A DNA stretch of 64,000 bases, from NCBI RefSeq assembly GCF_015218165.1, contig NZ_CP048659.1:930001-994000 (forward strand). Reading direction: 5' to 3'. Below the pieces are notes generated by a model, which did not search any database, had not been told where the DNA came from, and was given only the letters and a program-made list of their open reading frames with translations. Positions 27,783 to 36,692 of this stretch are shown here, piece by piece. Source of the DNA: Acinetobacter piscicola. Its GTDB lineage: Bacteria > Pseudomonadota > Gammaproteobacteria > Pseudomonadales > Moraxellaceae. The position numbers and the translations under genes were made by a program. The number at the start of each line of letters is the position of its first letter. The stretch's first letter is position 1.

Positions 27783-29054
27783 ATGTCGTGGCTTTCTTCT
27801 TTAAAATCGGTTTTTTCTCCTGCACAAGAGGTGAAAGAGGAAGAAATCCAACATGTGCTTCAAAATTATATTTTGCCAAACTCAAAAAATGCCTTAAAAG
27901 ATCGTATTACACAGGTCAATGTACAAGGGCAAGTTTTACAAATTACGATTAATACTTTTCCTGAGGAAGCTGAACATTTACAAAAAATTCATGATGATTT
28001 GGCTGATGCTTTGGAAAAATGTGGTATTCAAGAATTGAATATGCATGTGATCCAACAAAAAATTCAACATGATCATAAACACGGTCATAGCTGTTCAAGT
28101 GATCAACATGGCAAAGAAGGTCATAGCTGTTCTTCTAAACCACAAACTCAGAATCAAAGCCAAAAGTTACCGCCTGTCGTTGATGCTTCAGCACCGCAGC
28201 CACAAACTGAAATTGATCCCAATAATCCGCCTATCCAAAAAGCCGCACCCCAACAACGTGATGTACCTAAGCATCCACGGATTCAAAATGTCATCTTGGT
28301 GTCTTCAGGTAAAGGTGGTGTAGGTAAATCGACAACGACTGTAAATTTAGCTTTGGCTTTACAAAAATTAGGACTAAAAGTCGGTGTGCTCGATGCAGAC
28401 ATCTATGGACCGAGTATTCCTACTATGCTTGGAAATTCGGGGCAAACCCCAATGATTGAAGCTGAAAATTTTGTCCCGCTTGAAGCTTATGGCATGGCAG
28501 TGCTTTCTATTGGGCATTTGATTGGTAAAGAAAATACACCTGTCGCTTGGCGTGGACCAAAAGCAACAGGCGCTTTAATGCAGCTCTTTAATCAAACATT
28601 ATGGCCTGACTTAGATGTGCTGATGATTGATATGCCACCAGGTACAGGGGATATCCAATTAACGATGGCGCAGCGTATACCAGTGACAGGAGCAGTGATT
28701 GTAACAACACCGCAAAACGTTGCATTAATGGATGCGGTAAAAGGCATTGAATTATTTAATAAAGCACAAATTCCAGTGATAGGTGTAGTCGAAAATATGT
28801 CTACACATATTTGTTCGAACTGTGGTCATGAAGAGCAAATTTTTGGTACAGGTGGCGGCGATCAACTTGCGCAACAATATGATATTCCACTGCTTGGACG
28901 TTTACCTTTAAATGTGCAAATTCGTGAAAATGTAGATGCAGGTAAGCCTTCTGTGGTGGTTGGAGATGATGCTGCACCTCACTATATTGCGATAGCAGAA
29001 AAAATTGCCCAATCACTGACTAAAGTCGAAAAAGACCCACAAAGAATTTTCTGA
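27783..29054 (+). CDS. mrp: Mrp/ApbC-family iron-sulfur cluster carrier ATPase
   Basis: 423-residue cytoplasmic protein that binds and transfers Fe-S clusters. Residues 15-95 are an N-terminal DUF59/MIP18-like region. The deviant Walker A VSSGKGGVGKST is at 173-184, followed by DADIYGPSIPTML, MIDMPPGTGD and the cluster-binding CSNC (C344, C347). Between the two domains is an unusual linker with two GHSCSS repeats and several His residues (about 96-120). A TTTTGGAGC ribosome site precedes the ATG. Confidence 0.93.
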   Translation: MSWLSSLKSVFSPAQEVKEEEIQHVLQNYILPNSKNALKDRITQVNVQGQVLQITINTFPEEAEHLQKIHDDLADALEKCGIQELNMHVIQQKIQHDHKHGHSCSSDQHGKEGHSCSSKPQTQNQSQKLPPVVDASAPQPQTEIDPNNPPIQKAAPQQRDVPKHPRIQNVILVSSGKGGVGKSTTTVNLALALQKLGLKVGVLDADIYGPSIPTMLGNSGQTPMIEAENFVPLEAYGMAVLSIGHLIGKENTPVAWRGPKATGALMQLFNQTLWPDLDVLMIDMPPGTGDIQLTMAQRIPVTGAVIVTTPQNVALMDAVKGIELFNKAQIPVIGVVENMSTHICSNCGHEEQIFGTGGGDQLAQQYDIPLLGRLPLNVQIRENVDAGKPSVVVGDDAAPHYIAIAEKIAQSLTKVEKDPQRIF

Positions 29055-29063
29055 TATTGTCAT

Positions 29064-29093
29064 CCTACGCCTTGCTCTTTGTCATGGCGTAGG
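29064..29093. repeat. 8-bp inverted repeat
   Basis: CCTACGCC / GGCGTAGG separated by 14 bases just after mrp. There is no T-tail, so it is a possible RNA hairpin or REP-like site rather than a standard terminator. Confidence 0.6.
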
Positions 29094-29118
29094 CCAATGA
29101 TGAACTGTATGGGATCAG

Positions 29119-29478
29119 ATGATGAAAAATTTAAATTTACTCAATAATAAAGTATTTATGAGCCTTGCCAATACAGCGAATGGTGATGTGAATGGTGCAA
29201 CACGGTTTTATTACACACAAAAAGGTAAAGTTATTACCGCAAAATATGAGGGTGGTGTGGTACAAATTGGCTCAATTATCGGGCAAATGCTGTCTGATGA
29301 TCGCTTTGAAATTTGTTATCAACATTTAACAGTTTCGGGTGAATTACGTACAGGAAAGTGTCAAACCAAAATAGAATTATTAGAAAACGATGTCATCAAA
29401 CTGGTTGAAAATTGGCAATGGTTAAATGGTGATTTATCCAGAGGATATTCTGAATTGATTGAAGTAGTCTTGAATTAA
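29119..29478 (+). CDS. Small protein of the family often labelled 'n-acetylglutamate synthase'
   Basis: 119 residues. It starts MMKNLNLLNNKVFMSLANTA and shows the family pattern YTQKGKVITAKYEGGVVQIG, then QHLTVSGELRTGKC and a VENWQWLNGDLSRG end. Similar 110-120-residue proteins carry the n-acetylglutamate synthase name in databases. The size and lack of a GNAT fold make that name doubtful, so treat as unknown. Two adjacent ATGs (29119, 29122). Confidence 0.75.
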   Translation: MMKNLNLLNNKVFMSLANTANGDVNGATRFYYTQKGKVITAKYEGGVVQIGSIIGQMLSDDRFEICYQHLTVSGELRTGKCQTKIELLENDVIKLVENWQWLNGDLSRGYSELIEVVLN

Positions 29479-29481
29479 AAA

Positions 29482-30033
29482 TTAGTCTAATTTTAAATGT
29501 CGATTTTGCCATTTGCGCACGACACTCCAACGCCAATAAATACGTGTACCGAGAAAAAATAAAATCGCAAACAATAAAGCTTCAAAAAATAAACCTGTGG
29601 CTAAGATTTTAGCTAGACTAAAATCAATATGCCCATGACCAAAGTTTTGAATCCAATGAATAATTTGATGAAATACACCTAGAAGCATGTCTTGATTGAT
29701 CATTTTCACTTGATAAATTTTTGCACCAATCCAAAAGGCAAAAATGAGAATAGGAACAACCGTGAATGGGTTCATAATCCAAGCCAAGAGTAAGGCAATA
29801 GGCAAATTCGCCTCAAACATTAAGACTGTTAAAATAATTAAAGCACTATGTAAGGGAATTGGCAGGATACCCCAAAATGTACCAATAAACATGGCATTGG
29901 AAATAGAGCGACGATTCACATACCAAAGCTGAGGGTTCAATGTATGTTGACCGAAAATTTTCATAATTTTCAGATGATTGACTTTTTCTGGGGAAGGAAG
30001 CCATGATTTGAAGAAATTTTTCGCCATAATCAT
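29482..30033 (-). CDS. DUF2062 membrane protein
   Basis: 183-residue inner-membrane protein with the DUF2062 signature FIGTFWGILPIPLHSALI and LAWIMNPFTVVPILIFAF, plus a further C-terminal helix pair. Function unknown; some relatives are fused to glycosyltransferases. Convergent with the preceding gene, only three bases apart. Starts at 30033 and 30027 are both possible. Confidence 0.85.
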   Translation of the reverse strand: MIMAKNFFKSWLPSPEKVNHLKIMKIFGQHTLNPQLWYVNRRSISNAMFIGTFWGILPIPLHSALIILTVLMFEANLPIALLLAWIMNPFTVVPILIFAFWIGAKIYQVKMINQDMLLGVFHQIIHWIQNFGHGHIDFSLAKILATGLFFEALLFAILFFLGTRIYWRWSVVRKWQNRHLKLD

Positions 30034-30380
30034 TAAACGTAAATCGTAAGAGGTTATTGTGCATGATTGTTTATAAAAACAATAGGAAAATGTTATTTCT
30101 CTAAAAATATGAATAAATCATAATAAGCTCAGCTGAAAAATGGCTTAAAAGTACAGAATATTCAGTTTTTTGCATAAATAATGTTCAAAAATAAAAGTTT
30201 ATCTCGATTGTTACTATAAAATGACTTAAAAGTAATAAATTGTAAATATTTTTTATTTTATTGATATTTAATATTATTTTCAATATTTTTCCAAAATTTA
30301 GATCTATACTTACAATTATTTTTTTGATAAGTCTGAGCAACTGATTTAATCTGCGCTCAATAATTTAGTGAGGTCATTTA
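30034..30380. other. Very AT-rich gap with a 16-bp direct repeat
   Basis: 347 bases, no gene seen. AAATGGCTTAAAAGTA (30138-30153) and AAATGACTTAAAAGTA (30219-30234) are near-identical direct repeats 81 bases apart. The region lies between two divergent genes and should hold both promoters. Confidence 0.6.
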
Positions 30381-30974
30381 ATGATTTCATGGTTTTTTAT
30401 TGGGCTCATTGTCACCATTTTATTGACTCCGGGTCCGACCAACACATTGTTGGCATCTTCTGGCATCCAAGTGGGGGTGCGTAAATCTCTAAGCCTGATT
30501 CCTGCGGAAGCATTGGGGTATTTTATTTCGATTACGATTTGGGGTGCTTTGATTGGCAGTTTAGCCAAACAATTTCCGATGATTCCTGTCATTTTAAAAT
30601 TGTTTAGTGCAGTATTTATTATTTATTTAGCATTTAAACTTTGGCATAAGGCAGAGCGACAGCCAAATTATTCTCAGGCGACTATTCGCCCAAGCGCATT
30701 ATTTTGTGCAACTTTGCTGAATCCAAAAGCCTTACTTTTTGCATCTGCAATTTTTCCAAGTTTTGTTTGGCATAATTTTGCTGCTTATGTATCACACATG
30801 CTCGTTTTCTTGGTTTTAATTATTCCCATTGCGTTCTTTTGGATCTTTTTAGGGAAAAAATTAACTTCAAATAAAATTGCTTGGCTTAACCCATTTAATA
30901 TGCAGCGCACAGCTTCTGTAATCTTGTTTGGATTTTCTGTGCCTATTGGTTATTCGGCAATTTTGAGTCTATAG
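30381..30974 (+). CDS. LysE/RhtB-family exporter
   Basis: 197-residue membrane protein with the family motif LLTPGPTNTLLASSGIQVG and a second conserved block, ATLLNPKALLFASAIFPSF. Amino-acid or metabolite exporter of unknown substrate, only distantly similar to the LysE protein at 19.3 kb. Start ATG with GTGAGG upstream. Confidence 0.88.
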   Translation: MISWFFIGLIVTILLTPGPTNTLLASSGIQVGVRKSLSLIPAEALGYFISITIWGALIGSLAKQFPMIPVILKLFSAVFIIYLAFKLWHKAERQPNYSQATIRPSALFCATLLNPKALLFASAIFPSFVWHNFAAYVSHMLVFLVLIIPIAFFWIFLGKKLTSNKIAWLNPFNMQRTASVILFGFSVPIGYSAILSL

Positions 30975-31088
30975 CGGTTTGTATGAATATCATGCAATCC
31001 TGAATTTTAAAGCGCTTAACATTTCAATCAAACGCATTTTAAGTTAAAGTACGTTCAGTTATACAGTTAAGCATTTTGGGAAAAATAC

Positions 31089-31658
31089 ATGGCAATTAAG
31101 TCTGATCGTTGGATTCGTGAAATGAGCGAAAAACACGGGATGATCGAACCGTATGCTGAAAACCAAGTTCGTTTAGATGCAAATGGTGAAAAGCTAATTT
31201 CATACGGTGTATCTAGCTACGGTTATGATGTTCGTTGCGCACGTGAGTTTAAAGTATTTACCAATGTGCACTCTGCAATTGTCGACCCAAAAAACTTTGA
31301 TGATAAAAGCTTCATCGATATCGAATCTGATGTGTGTATTATTCCACCGAACTCATTCGCTTTAGCACGTACCGTCGAGTATTTCCGTATTCCACGTAAT
31401 GTTTTGACAGTTTGTTTAGGAAAATCAACCTATGCACGCTGCGGCATTATTGTAAATGTCACCCCGCTAGAACCAGAGTGGGAAGGTCATGTAACTTTAG
31501 AGTTTTCAAATACTACAAACTTACCAGCACGTATTTATGCAGGTGAAGGTGTGGCACAAATGCTCTTTTTTGAATCTGATGAAGTTTGTGAAACTTCTTA
31601 TAAAGACCGTGGTGGTAAATACCAAGGTCAAAGAGGTGTGACTTTACCTAAGGCTTAA
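31089..31658 (+). CDS. dcd: dCTP deaminase
   Basis: 189-residue homotrimeric enzyme converting dCTP to dUTP for thymidylate synthesis. It has [38 protein letters not shown] and the catalytic Glu in [13 protein letters not shown]. The C-terminus is [14 protein letters not shown], as in bacterial Dcd. Single gene with its own terminator. Confidence 0.96.
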   Translation: MAIKSDRWIREMSEKHGMIEPYAENQVRLDANGEKLISYGVSSYGYDVRCAREFKVFTNVHSAIVDPKNFDDKSFIDIESDVCIIPPNSFALARTVEYFRIPRNVLTVCLGKSTYARCGIIVNVTPLEPEWEGHVTLEFSNTTNLPARIYAGEGVAQMLFFESDEVCETSYKDRGGKYQGQRGVTLPKA

Positions 31659-31676
31659 AAGCCCCTTAGCATTTAA

Positions 31677-31704
31677 AAGCAAGTGTGACTCACTTGCTTT
31701 TTTT
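31677..31704 (+). terminator. Terminator after dcd
   Basis: AAAGCAAGTG / CACTTGCTTT stem with a 5-base loop and a T7 tail. Confidence 0.88.
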
Positions 31705-31824
31705 GTATATAAATATTAATTCAGCACACACGATTTTATCGTGGAAATGTGGATTTTATTTAAATGTAATATATTGATTTAATTTATGATTTTTTATATA
31801 AACATACGTTTGTCGGAAAAATGG

Positions 31825-31856
31825 ACGATAAATCGTATTTTTTTTGCATTTGATAA
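31825..31856 (+). promoter_or_regulatory. Upstream element shared with the 36.6-kb gene
   Basis: ACGATAAATC directly followed by GTATTTTTTTTGCATTTGAT. A near copy, ACGATATATC-7 bp-GTATTTTTTACATTTATTA, is found at 36563-36598 upstream of another member of the same protein set. It lies in the 345-bp gap after dcd, which holds no gene. Confidence 0.45.
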
Positions 31857-32003
31857 ATTTTTCAGCATAATGGAAAATGAGAAAAGGTTGGCAGAATTGG
31901 ATTATTGCCCTATTTGAACAAAAAGATGGTCATTTGTTCAAAACAAAGAAATTTTAGAAAAATAAAATATGGTGCGGAGCATTGTATACATAGGAAGGTC
32001 AAG

Positions 32004-33374
32004 ATGACTAAGCTCGGTTATACAGTAAACTTGAAAAAGACGGTACTGGCTTCACTGCTAGGACTTGGGTTATCACAGTCATGTTTTGCCTTAGAAGCAT
32101 TGACCGATGAAAGCTTGAGTGAGGCAACAGGTGAAGGCGTGGCCTTTTTACCTGAAAATTTTAAAATGGTATTCCAAAAAGCTGAAGATAATGTGGCAAA
32201 CCCACAAGCATCATGGGGCGATCGAACAAAAGATACAGGTTTAATTCGTATTATTCCTGTAGGACCATTAACATCCGTTGCAACGAATGCAGGTGCTAAA
32301 AAAGCAGATATTTTCTTGTATGGTTTAGCACTTTCTCAAAATGATAATAACGTAACGACACGTTTTAGTAATGTCGGTGTGAGTTCTGGCACAGAAAAAA
32401 ATCCATGGATATTGAGTGTTGATACCAAAAATGTTCCAAATTTTGCAGGTACGTCAAAAGATCTAAGTTATTTACAATTAGAAGCACCTTTAGCGCAAGT
32501 GGGTATTCAGCCTTTAAATACTCAAACGATTAAATTAGGTCTATGGGGGGATATTTTTGCGCGTAACCAAACAACAGCTGGTTCAACATCTGCTGTGAAC
32601 CCTGATACAGGTGCACCAATCGATTCAAAAGGCTTAGAAGAAAAGCTTCGTGTCCAAATGATTGCAAATGGTTTGCTATTAGAAGGTTCTCAAATACGCC
32701 TATTTCAAACTTTAGATGGTGCAACAACAGGGACAGGTGGGTTGTCATCAACCTATAATAATACTTTAGGCGCTGGACTATTATTGCGTCTAAATACGCA
32801 TTTTAATGCAGATGGTGGTACTTGGGCAGATAAAGTATTAAGAATCAGTACCCGTGAAACCACGGGTGCAGCTAAAGACTTAAAGACGCCTGCGATTGAT
32901 GGTGGGGCAGCAGCAGTCTTTGATACAAATGAAGGTCTGTATATATATAGTCCAAATATCAATCTTGTTTTAGGAAGTATCTATCAACCTTTAATTATTG
33001 ATACACCCGATGGAAAAAATCTCAGTTTAGAATTGACACGTATTCCAAATCAAGCAGCCGTATATAATAAAATTTATACTGATTATGGCAACCTAGATAG
33101 TACCACTTATACCGGTTCAACGTGTAACGTACGTTATTGTGGTACTACAGTTTCAATAGGTGGTACTAATTATCAAGGAACAACCGCAACGCATAGTAGT
33201 ATTTCTATTGGTAAAGTTGCGTTTTCAAATAATGATAGAATCATGAATGCAGATAAAGCATCAACGACTTCAGGCATTGTGATGAAGGGCACAGGCGCAG
33301 ATGTCAATTTAGGCTCTGCCGTCATTGATGGTCTATTAATTCAGCATTTTAAAATGACCACTACGGGTTTATAA
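32004..33374 (+). CDS. Exported DUF6160-like beta-rich protein, first of cluster (456 aa)
   Basis: Signal peptide (VLASLLGLGLSQSCFA, cleavage near residue 29) followed by the motif LTDESLSEATGEG at residues 33-45, then a Gly/Asn/Thr-rich, beta-looking body with two cysteines (CNVRYCG) near the end. The N-terminal LxDxxLSxxxG pattern is that of DUF6160 exported proteins. It may belong to the Acinetobacter Fil-type surface proteins, which I cannot confirm. ATG at 32004 follows AGGAAGG; the upstream extension to 31905 is not signal-like. The next gene begins 11 bases on. Confidence 0.75.
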   Translation: MTKLGYTVNLKKTVLASLLGLGLSQSCFALEALTDESLSEATGEGVAFLPENFKMVFQKAEDNVANPQASWGDRTKDTGLIRIIPVGPLTSVATNAGAKKADIFLYGLALSQNDNNVTTRFSNVGVSSGTEKNPWILSVDTKNVPNFAGTSKDLSYLQLEAPLAQVGIQPLNTQTIKLGLWGDIFARNQTTAGSTSAVNPDTGAPIDSKGLEEKLRVQMIANGLLLEGSQIRLFQTLDGATTGTGGLSSTYNNTLGAGLLLRLNTHFNADGGTWADKVLRISTRETTGAAKDLKTPAIDGGAAAVFDTNEGLYIYSPNINLVLGSIYQPLIIDTPDGKNLSLELTRIPNQAAVYNKIYTDYGNLDSTTYTGSTCNVRYCGTTVSIGGTNYQGTTATHSSISIGKVAFSNNDRIMNADKASTTSGIVMKGTGADVNLGSAVIDGLLIQHFKMTTTGL

Positions 33375-33385
33375 GGAGCTTAATG

Positions 33386-34012
33386 ATGAAAATAGTATTG
33401 AGTTCTTTGTTACTCTTGGTTTCAACCGCACATGCAGGGTTGATAGGATTAGATAATCAAACATTGAGTGAGATCAATGGTCAAGGTGGTGCAGATTTAA
33501 GTTGGACATTGTCTTTAAATCATAAGGCAACCACTGATGGTTCTTTATCTAGAGTATATGAATGTTCTGGTGATACTGCTTATTGTCGTTTAGCAATTTC
33601 ACCGAATAATCGTAAAGATGGCTCAGGAAATATACAGTGGTTGGTCTTTAAACAATTGCAAGGAACTTTACAGTTAGAAAAATTCCAACTAGATGGAGTT
33701 TCTTTGGCACAAACGGGTGATGGTAGTCGTACAGCACTTCAATTACGTTTTGGTGATGATGGTGCAACAACGCCAACTTATTTTCAGCCTTTAAAAATTC
33801 GTAATTTTGGTTATGCAGCCTTACAGATTGAGACAGATAGTACCACCCAAAAAGGTTATTTAAACAATACAACTTATGCTGCCAATCATGCTTCTGTTTT
33901 TGATCAAGGTAAGGAAACAGGCTTTACAGGTCTAAATATGCATGGAAATTTAGCAATCGCAGGAACGCTTAAAATTTTTGGTTGTAATGGTTCGAGTGCT
34001 TCACGTTGCTAA
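33386..34012 (+). CDS. Exported DUF6160-like protein, second of cluster (208 aa)
   Basis: Signal peptide (VLSSLLLLVSTAHA) followed by GLDNQTLSEINGQGGADLSW, the same N-terminal motif as its neighbours. It has two cysteine pairs (CSGDTAYC and FGCNGSSASRC). It shares a transcript with the preceding gene, with AAGGAG lying in the 11-base gap. The second of two adjacent ATGs has the better spacing. Confidence 0.72.
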   Translation: MKIVLSSLLLLVSTAHAGLIGLDNQTLSEINGQGGADLSWTLSLNHKATTDGSLSRVYECSGDTAYCRLAISPNNRKDGSGNIQWLVFKQLQGTLQLEKFQLDGVSLAQTGDGSRTALQLRFGDDGATTPTYFQPLKIRNFGYAALQIETDSTTQKGYLNNTTYAANHASVFDQGKETGFTGLNMHGNLAIAGTLKIFGCNGSSASRC

Positions 34013-34067
34013 AAAAACCGCTTATCAGCATTTAAGCGAAAATAAATGTCACAGGTAGGGATAAGTG

Positions 34068-36359
34068 ATGAGAAAAAAAATAATACAGTTAAATATTTTA
34101 ACGTTGAGTATTTTATGTGCGCAACATTGTTTTGCATTGCAAGAATTAGAAGATAGTTCTTTGAGTGAGATCTCAGGTCAAGATGGTATCAGTTTACAGA
34201 TTGAAGCAAACAAAGTTCAAATTGGAGAGGTAAATTGGAAGGATAGTACGCAAACCACGACAGGTGCGGACGACGTACTGAATGTGAGTATGCGAAATAT
34301 CGAAACTACCCCTTATGGTTCCGGTGGGCTAAGTGCAAAATTTACTGCGGATGTGGGGGGAAAACCAGGAGCAAGTGCGACAGCATCGAATGGTTTAGGT
34401 TTAAGTGCAGTTTTTGGACCTGCAACGATGCATATTGGTAATTTGGCTGTATGCCCTAATGGTGCGGGTATTACTGCAGATTGTACAGGGGCTGGCAGTC
34501 AGTCTTTAGGTGCATTAACTTTTCAGAACCGAAAGGATTTAACCTTTTCTTTAGAAACTCAAAATGGCTTGTTTAATGGGGGGAGTCCAGTCTCTTTAGG
34601 TTTTGGCTTAAAAAATGCAAATCTTTTTTATACATTAAATAATGCGACTGAATATAATCAACTCATATTTAAAGACTTTAACTTTAATTTTGCTGGAAAT
34701 GGCTATTTGTATATAGACCCAGCGGAAGGTTTGGTTTTATCCACCAATAAAAAGAATGAGACTTCGAATATAAATAGAGTTGTTCTTGCTGATGTCGATG
34801 ACCCTGATTTTTCTGGTAAGAAACAACCAGGTCTTAATTTAGATTTACGCTACAAAAAAAATGTAGGTTCGGATTATAAAGCCTATCAGGCAACAGGATT
34901 AGACTCTAATATTTCAAGTTTTGGTCGAATTGGTGCTTCAGGCACATTAAAAAATGCATATATAAAAGTTAATGGTACACAAGACTCAACTTTAGGTGCA
35001 GCAACTTCGGGATCAGCAAATACAGGCACGGGTAATTTAGCGGGTAAAGGTGGCTTACATCTACAAATGAAAGCTGATTTTGAAAATGATGCGGCAAGTA
35101 CCCAAAAAACGTATTTTGATATAGGAATGTCAGGTAAAAATGCGTATGTTTTACGTTATGGTAATTTAACACCTTTACAAATTCGAAGTAATACAGCGAC
35201 AAGTCTAGCTTTGAATAGTGATTCGGCATTTATAGATTTCGGTGATGTTTATATCAATGCTGCGCAGACCAATACGATTGATTTTCCTATTAGTGCACTT
35301 TTAAATAAGATATATGCTAGAAATTCATCTGCTGCTGCTTCAACACTGAAAACAGCTTTGTATAACACGCCAGGTTCTACGCCATCAAATGCTTTAGTTG
35401 TTGCTGTGCGGGGCATGGACTTTCAAGCTATTGCACGTCAAGGATTATTTGTCGCTGATAACAGTATAATAAATCCTGTAACGAATGCAGGAAGTTCATG
35501 GGGCTTAGGTCTACCTATTTATAACTTGAATGCAAACCTTGGTATATATGGTGTAAAAGATGCAAATAATAATAAGCAGAGTATTGGTTTTGGCTTAAGC
35601 ATGAGTACAGAGGGGCGTAACAGTACAGGTTCTCAAACGACTTCCATGTTATTGATTGATGGTGCAAAAAACCAATTTAATAACAATGAAACAGTAAACT
35701 ATTATGCAGGTTTAAGAAATATTAATTTACTTGCAGACTTAACTGGGAATATAAGTTTTATTACTGGTGGATTATGGATATATGTACCAAAATTAGTCGC
35801 TGCTTTAGATGCAGAGTTGGCTGTTGGACAATTACCGGGTTCTCGTGTTGTTTCATCAACTTGTAAAGATTCTACTGCAAGTAATTGCTTTGTTGCGAGT
35901 GATAGCTTTAGTAAAAATACCGATGTATTGTTTGGTCTTGCTGCACGTATAGATGGAACAGCAAATTTGGTTGTCGCACCAAGTAGCGGATCAGGCTTAT
36001 TGATTTATGGTGATGTTGCTTTAAATGCAGATCAGCCGGGGAATACTAATCGAAATTATTTAAGAATAAGTGATAAATCGGGTAGTACAAGTGCAGACTC
36101 ACCGTCCCAATTAGGCTTGGAAAGTCTTTCTGGCAATATGAGCTTAAGTAGTAAATTAAATATGAGTGCTACAACCGTAGAGTTTACGAATTCTGTAAAT
36201 TTAAATACGACAAAAACACCTGCAAATGTTTTACGTGCAGATGTAAATTTATATCCTAAAAATACAGGCAGCACAGTATTACCTCCAGCTCAAACTTTAG
36301 GACAAATTGTCATGACGGGTGGAAATATCCGTAGTACTTTGGGAATCTCTCCACGATAA
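34068..36359 (+). CDS. Exported DUF6160 protein, third and largest of cluster (763 aa)
   Basis: Signal peptide (LTLSILCAQHCFA) then LEDSSLSEISGQDGISLQIE and KVQIGEVNW, the clearest DUF6160 N-terminus of the set. A long Gly/Asn/Ser-rich beta-type body follows, with repeated short strands (for example GFGLSMSTEG and LGLSAVFGPATMHIGNLAV). Probably surface or periplasmic. The start is the ATG at 34068, after GGTAGGG. A small CGCTTA/TAAGCG hairpin lies in the 55-base gap before it. Confidence 0.78.
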   Translation: MRKKIIQLNILTLSILCAQHCFALQELEDSSLSEISGQDGISLQIEANKVQIGEVNWKDSTQTTTGADDVLNVSMRNIETTPYGSGGLSAKFTADVGGKPGASATASNGLGLSAVFGPATMHIGNLAVCPNGAGITADCTGAGSQSLGALTFQNRKDLTFSLETQNGLFNGGSPVSLGFGLKNANLFYTLNNATEYNQLIFKDFNFNFAGNGYLYIDPAEGLVLSTNKKNETSNINRVVLADVDDPDFSGKKQPGLNLDLRYKKNVGSDYKAYQATGLDSNISSFGRIGASGTLKNAYIKVNGTQDSTLGAATSGSANTGTGNLAGKGGLHLQMKADFENDAASTQKTYFDIGMSGKNAYVLRYGNLTPLQIRSNTATSLALNSDSAFIDFGDVYINAAQTNTIDFPISALLNKIYARNSSAAASTLKTALYNTPGSTPSNALVVAVRGMDFQAIARQGLFVADNSIINPVTNAGSSWGLGLPIYNLNANLGIYGVKDANNNKQSIGFGLSMSTEGRNSTGSQTTSMLLIDGAKNQFNNNETVNYYAGLRNINLLADLTGNISFITGGLWIYVPKLVAALDAELAVGQLPGSRVVSSTCKDSTASNCFVASDSFSKNTDVLFGLAARIDGTANLVVAPSSGSGLLIYGDVALNADQPGNTNRNYLRISDKSGSTSADSPSQLGLESLSGNMSLSSKLNMSATTVEFTNSVNLNTTKTPANVLRADVNLYPKNTGSTVLPPAQTLGQIVMTGGNIRSTLGISPR

Positions 36360-36378
36360 TCTAATTGTAGAGTGCCTA

Positions 36379-36402
36379 TAAAGCGCCGTAATCGGCGCTT
36401 TA
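36379..36402 (+). terminator. Hairpin terminator of the three-gene unit
   Basis: AAAGCGCCG / CGGCGCTTT perfect stem with a TAAT loop. The T-tail is weak. The rest of the gap to 36692 (about 290 bases) is AT-rich and holds the shared upstream element. Confidence 0.7.
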
Positions 36403-36562
36403 AGTGTTCATAATAAATGTTGTCATTTAGTGAGTGATATTTTGAATTAATCTGATAAATGTCATCGTAATATTTTAATCTTTATATTGAAATTGCTACG
36501 CAATGTGAAATTTGACTAAGTTGTTGAAAATTTTATAAATGTAAAAATTAGATTTTTTTGTT

Positions 36563-36598
36563 ACGATATATCGGAAATTGTATTTTTTACATTTATTA
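36563..36598 (+). promoter_or_regulatory. Upstream element shared with the 31.8-kb region
   Basis: ACGATATATC, 7 bases, then GTATTTTTTACATTTATTA, 95 bases before the fourth cluster gene. It matches the element at 31825-31856. Confidence 0.45.
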
Positions 36599-36692
36599 TT
36601 AAGTTATGCTAGCCTATAGTGAGGTAAGAAATAAACAGTTATCTCATGGTTGGGATGAGCAAGAAAAACAAAAATGAAGGAATGGTGAACTT

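Noticed and set aside
31905..32003. Longer N-terminus for the first cluster protein
   Set aside because: The added residues are basic and would hide the signal peptide; AGGAAGG precedes the Met at 32004.
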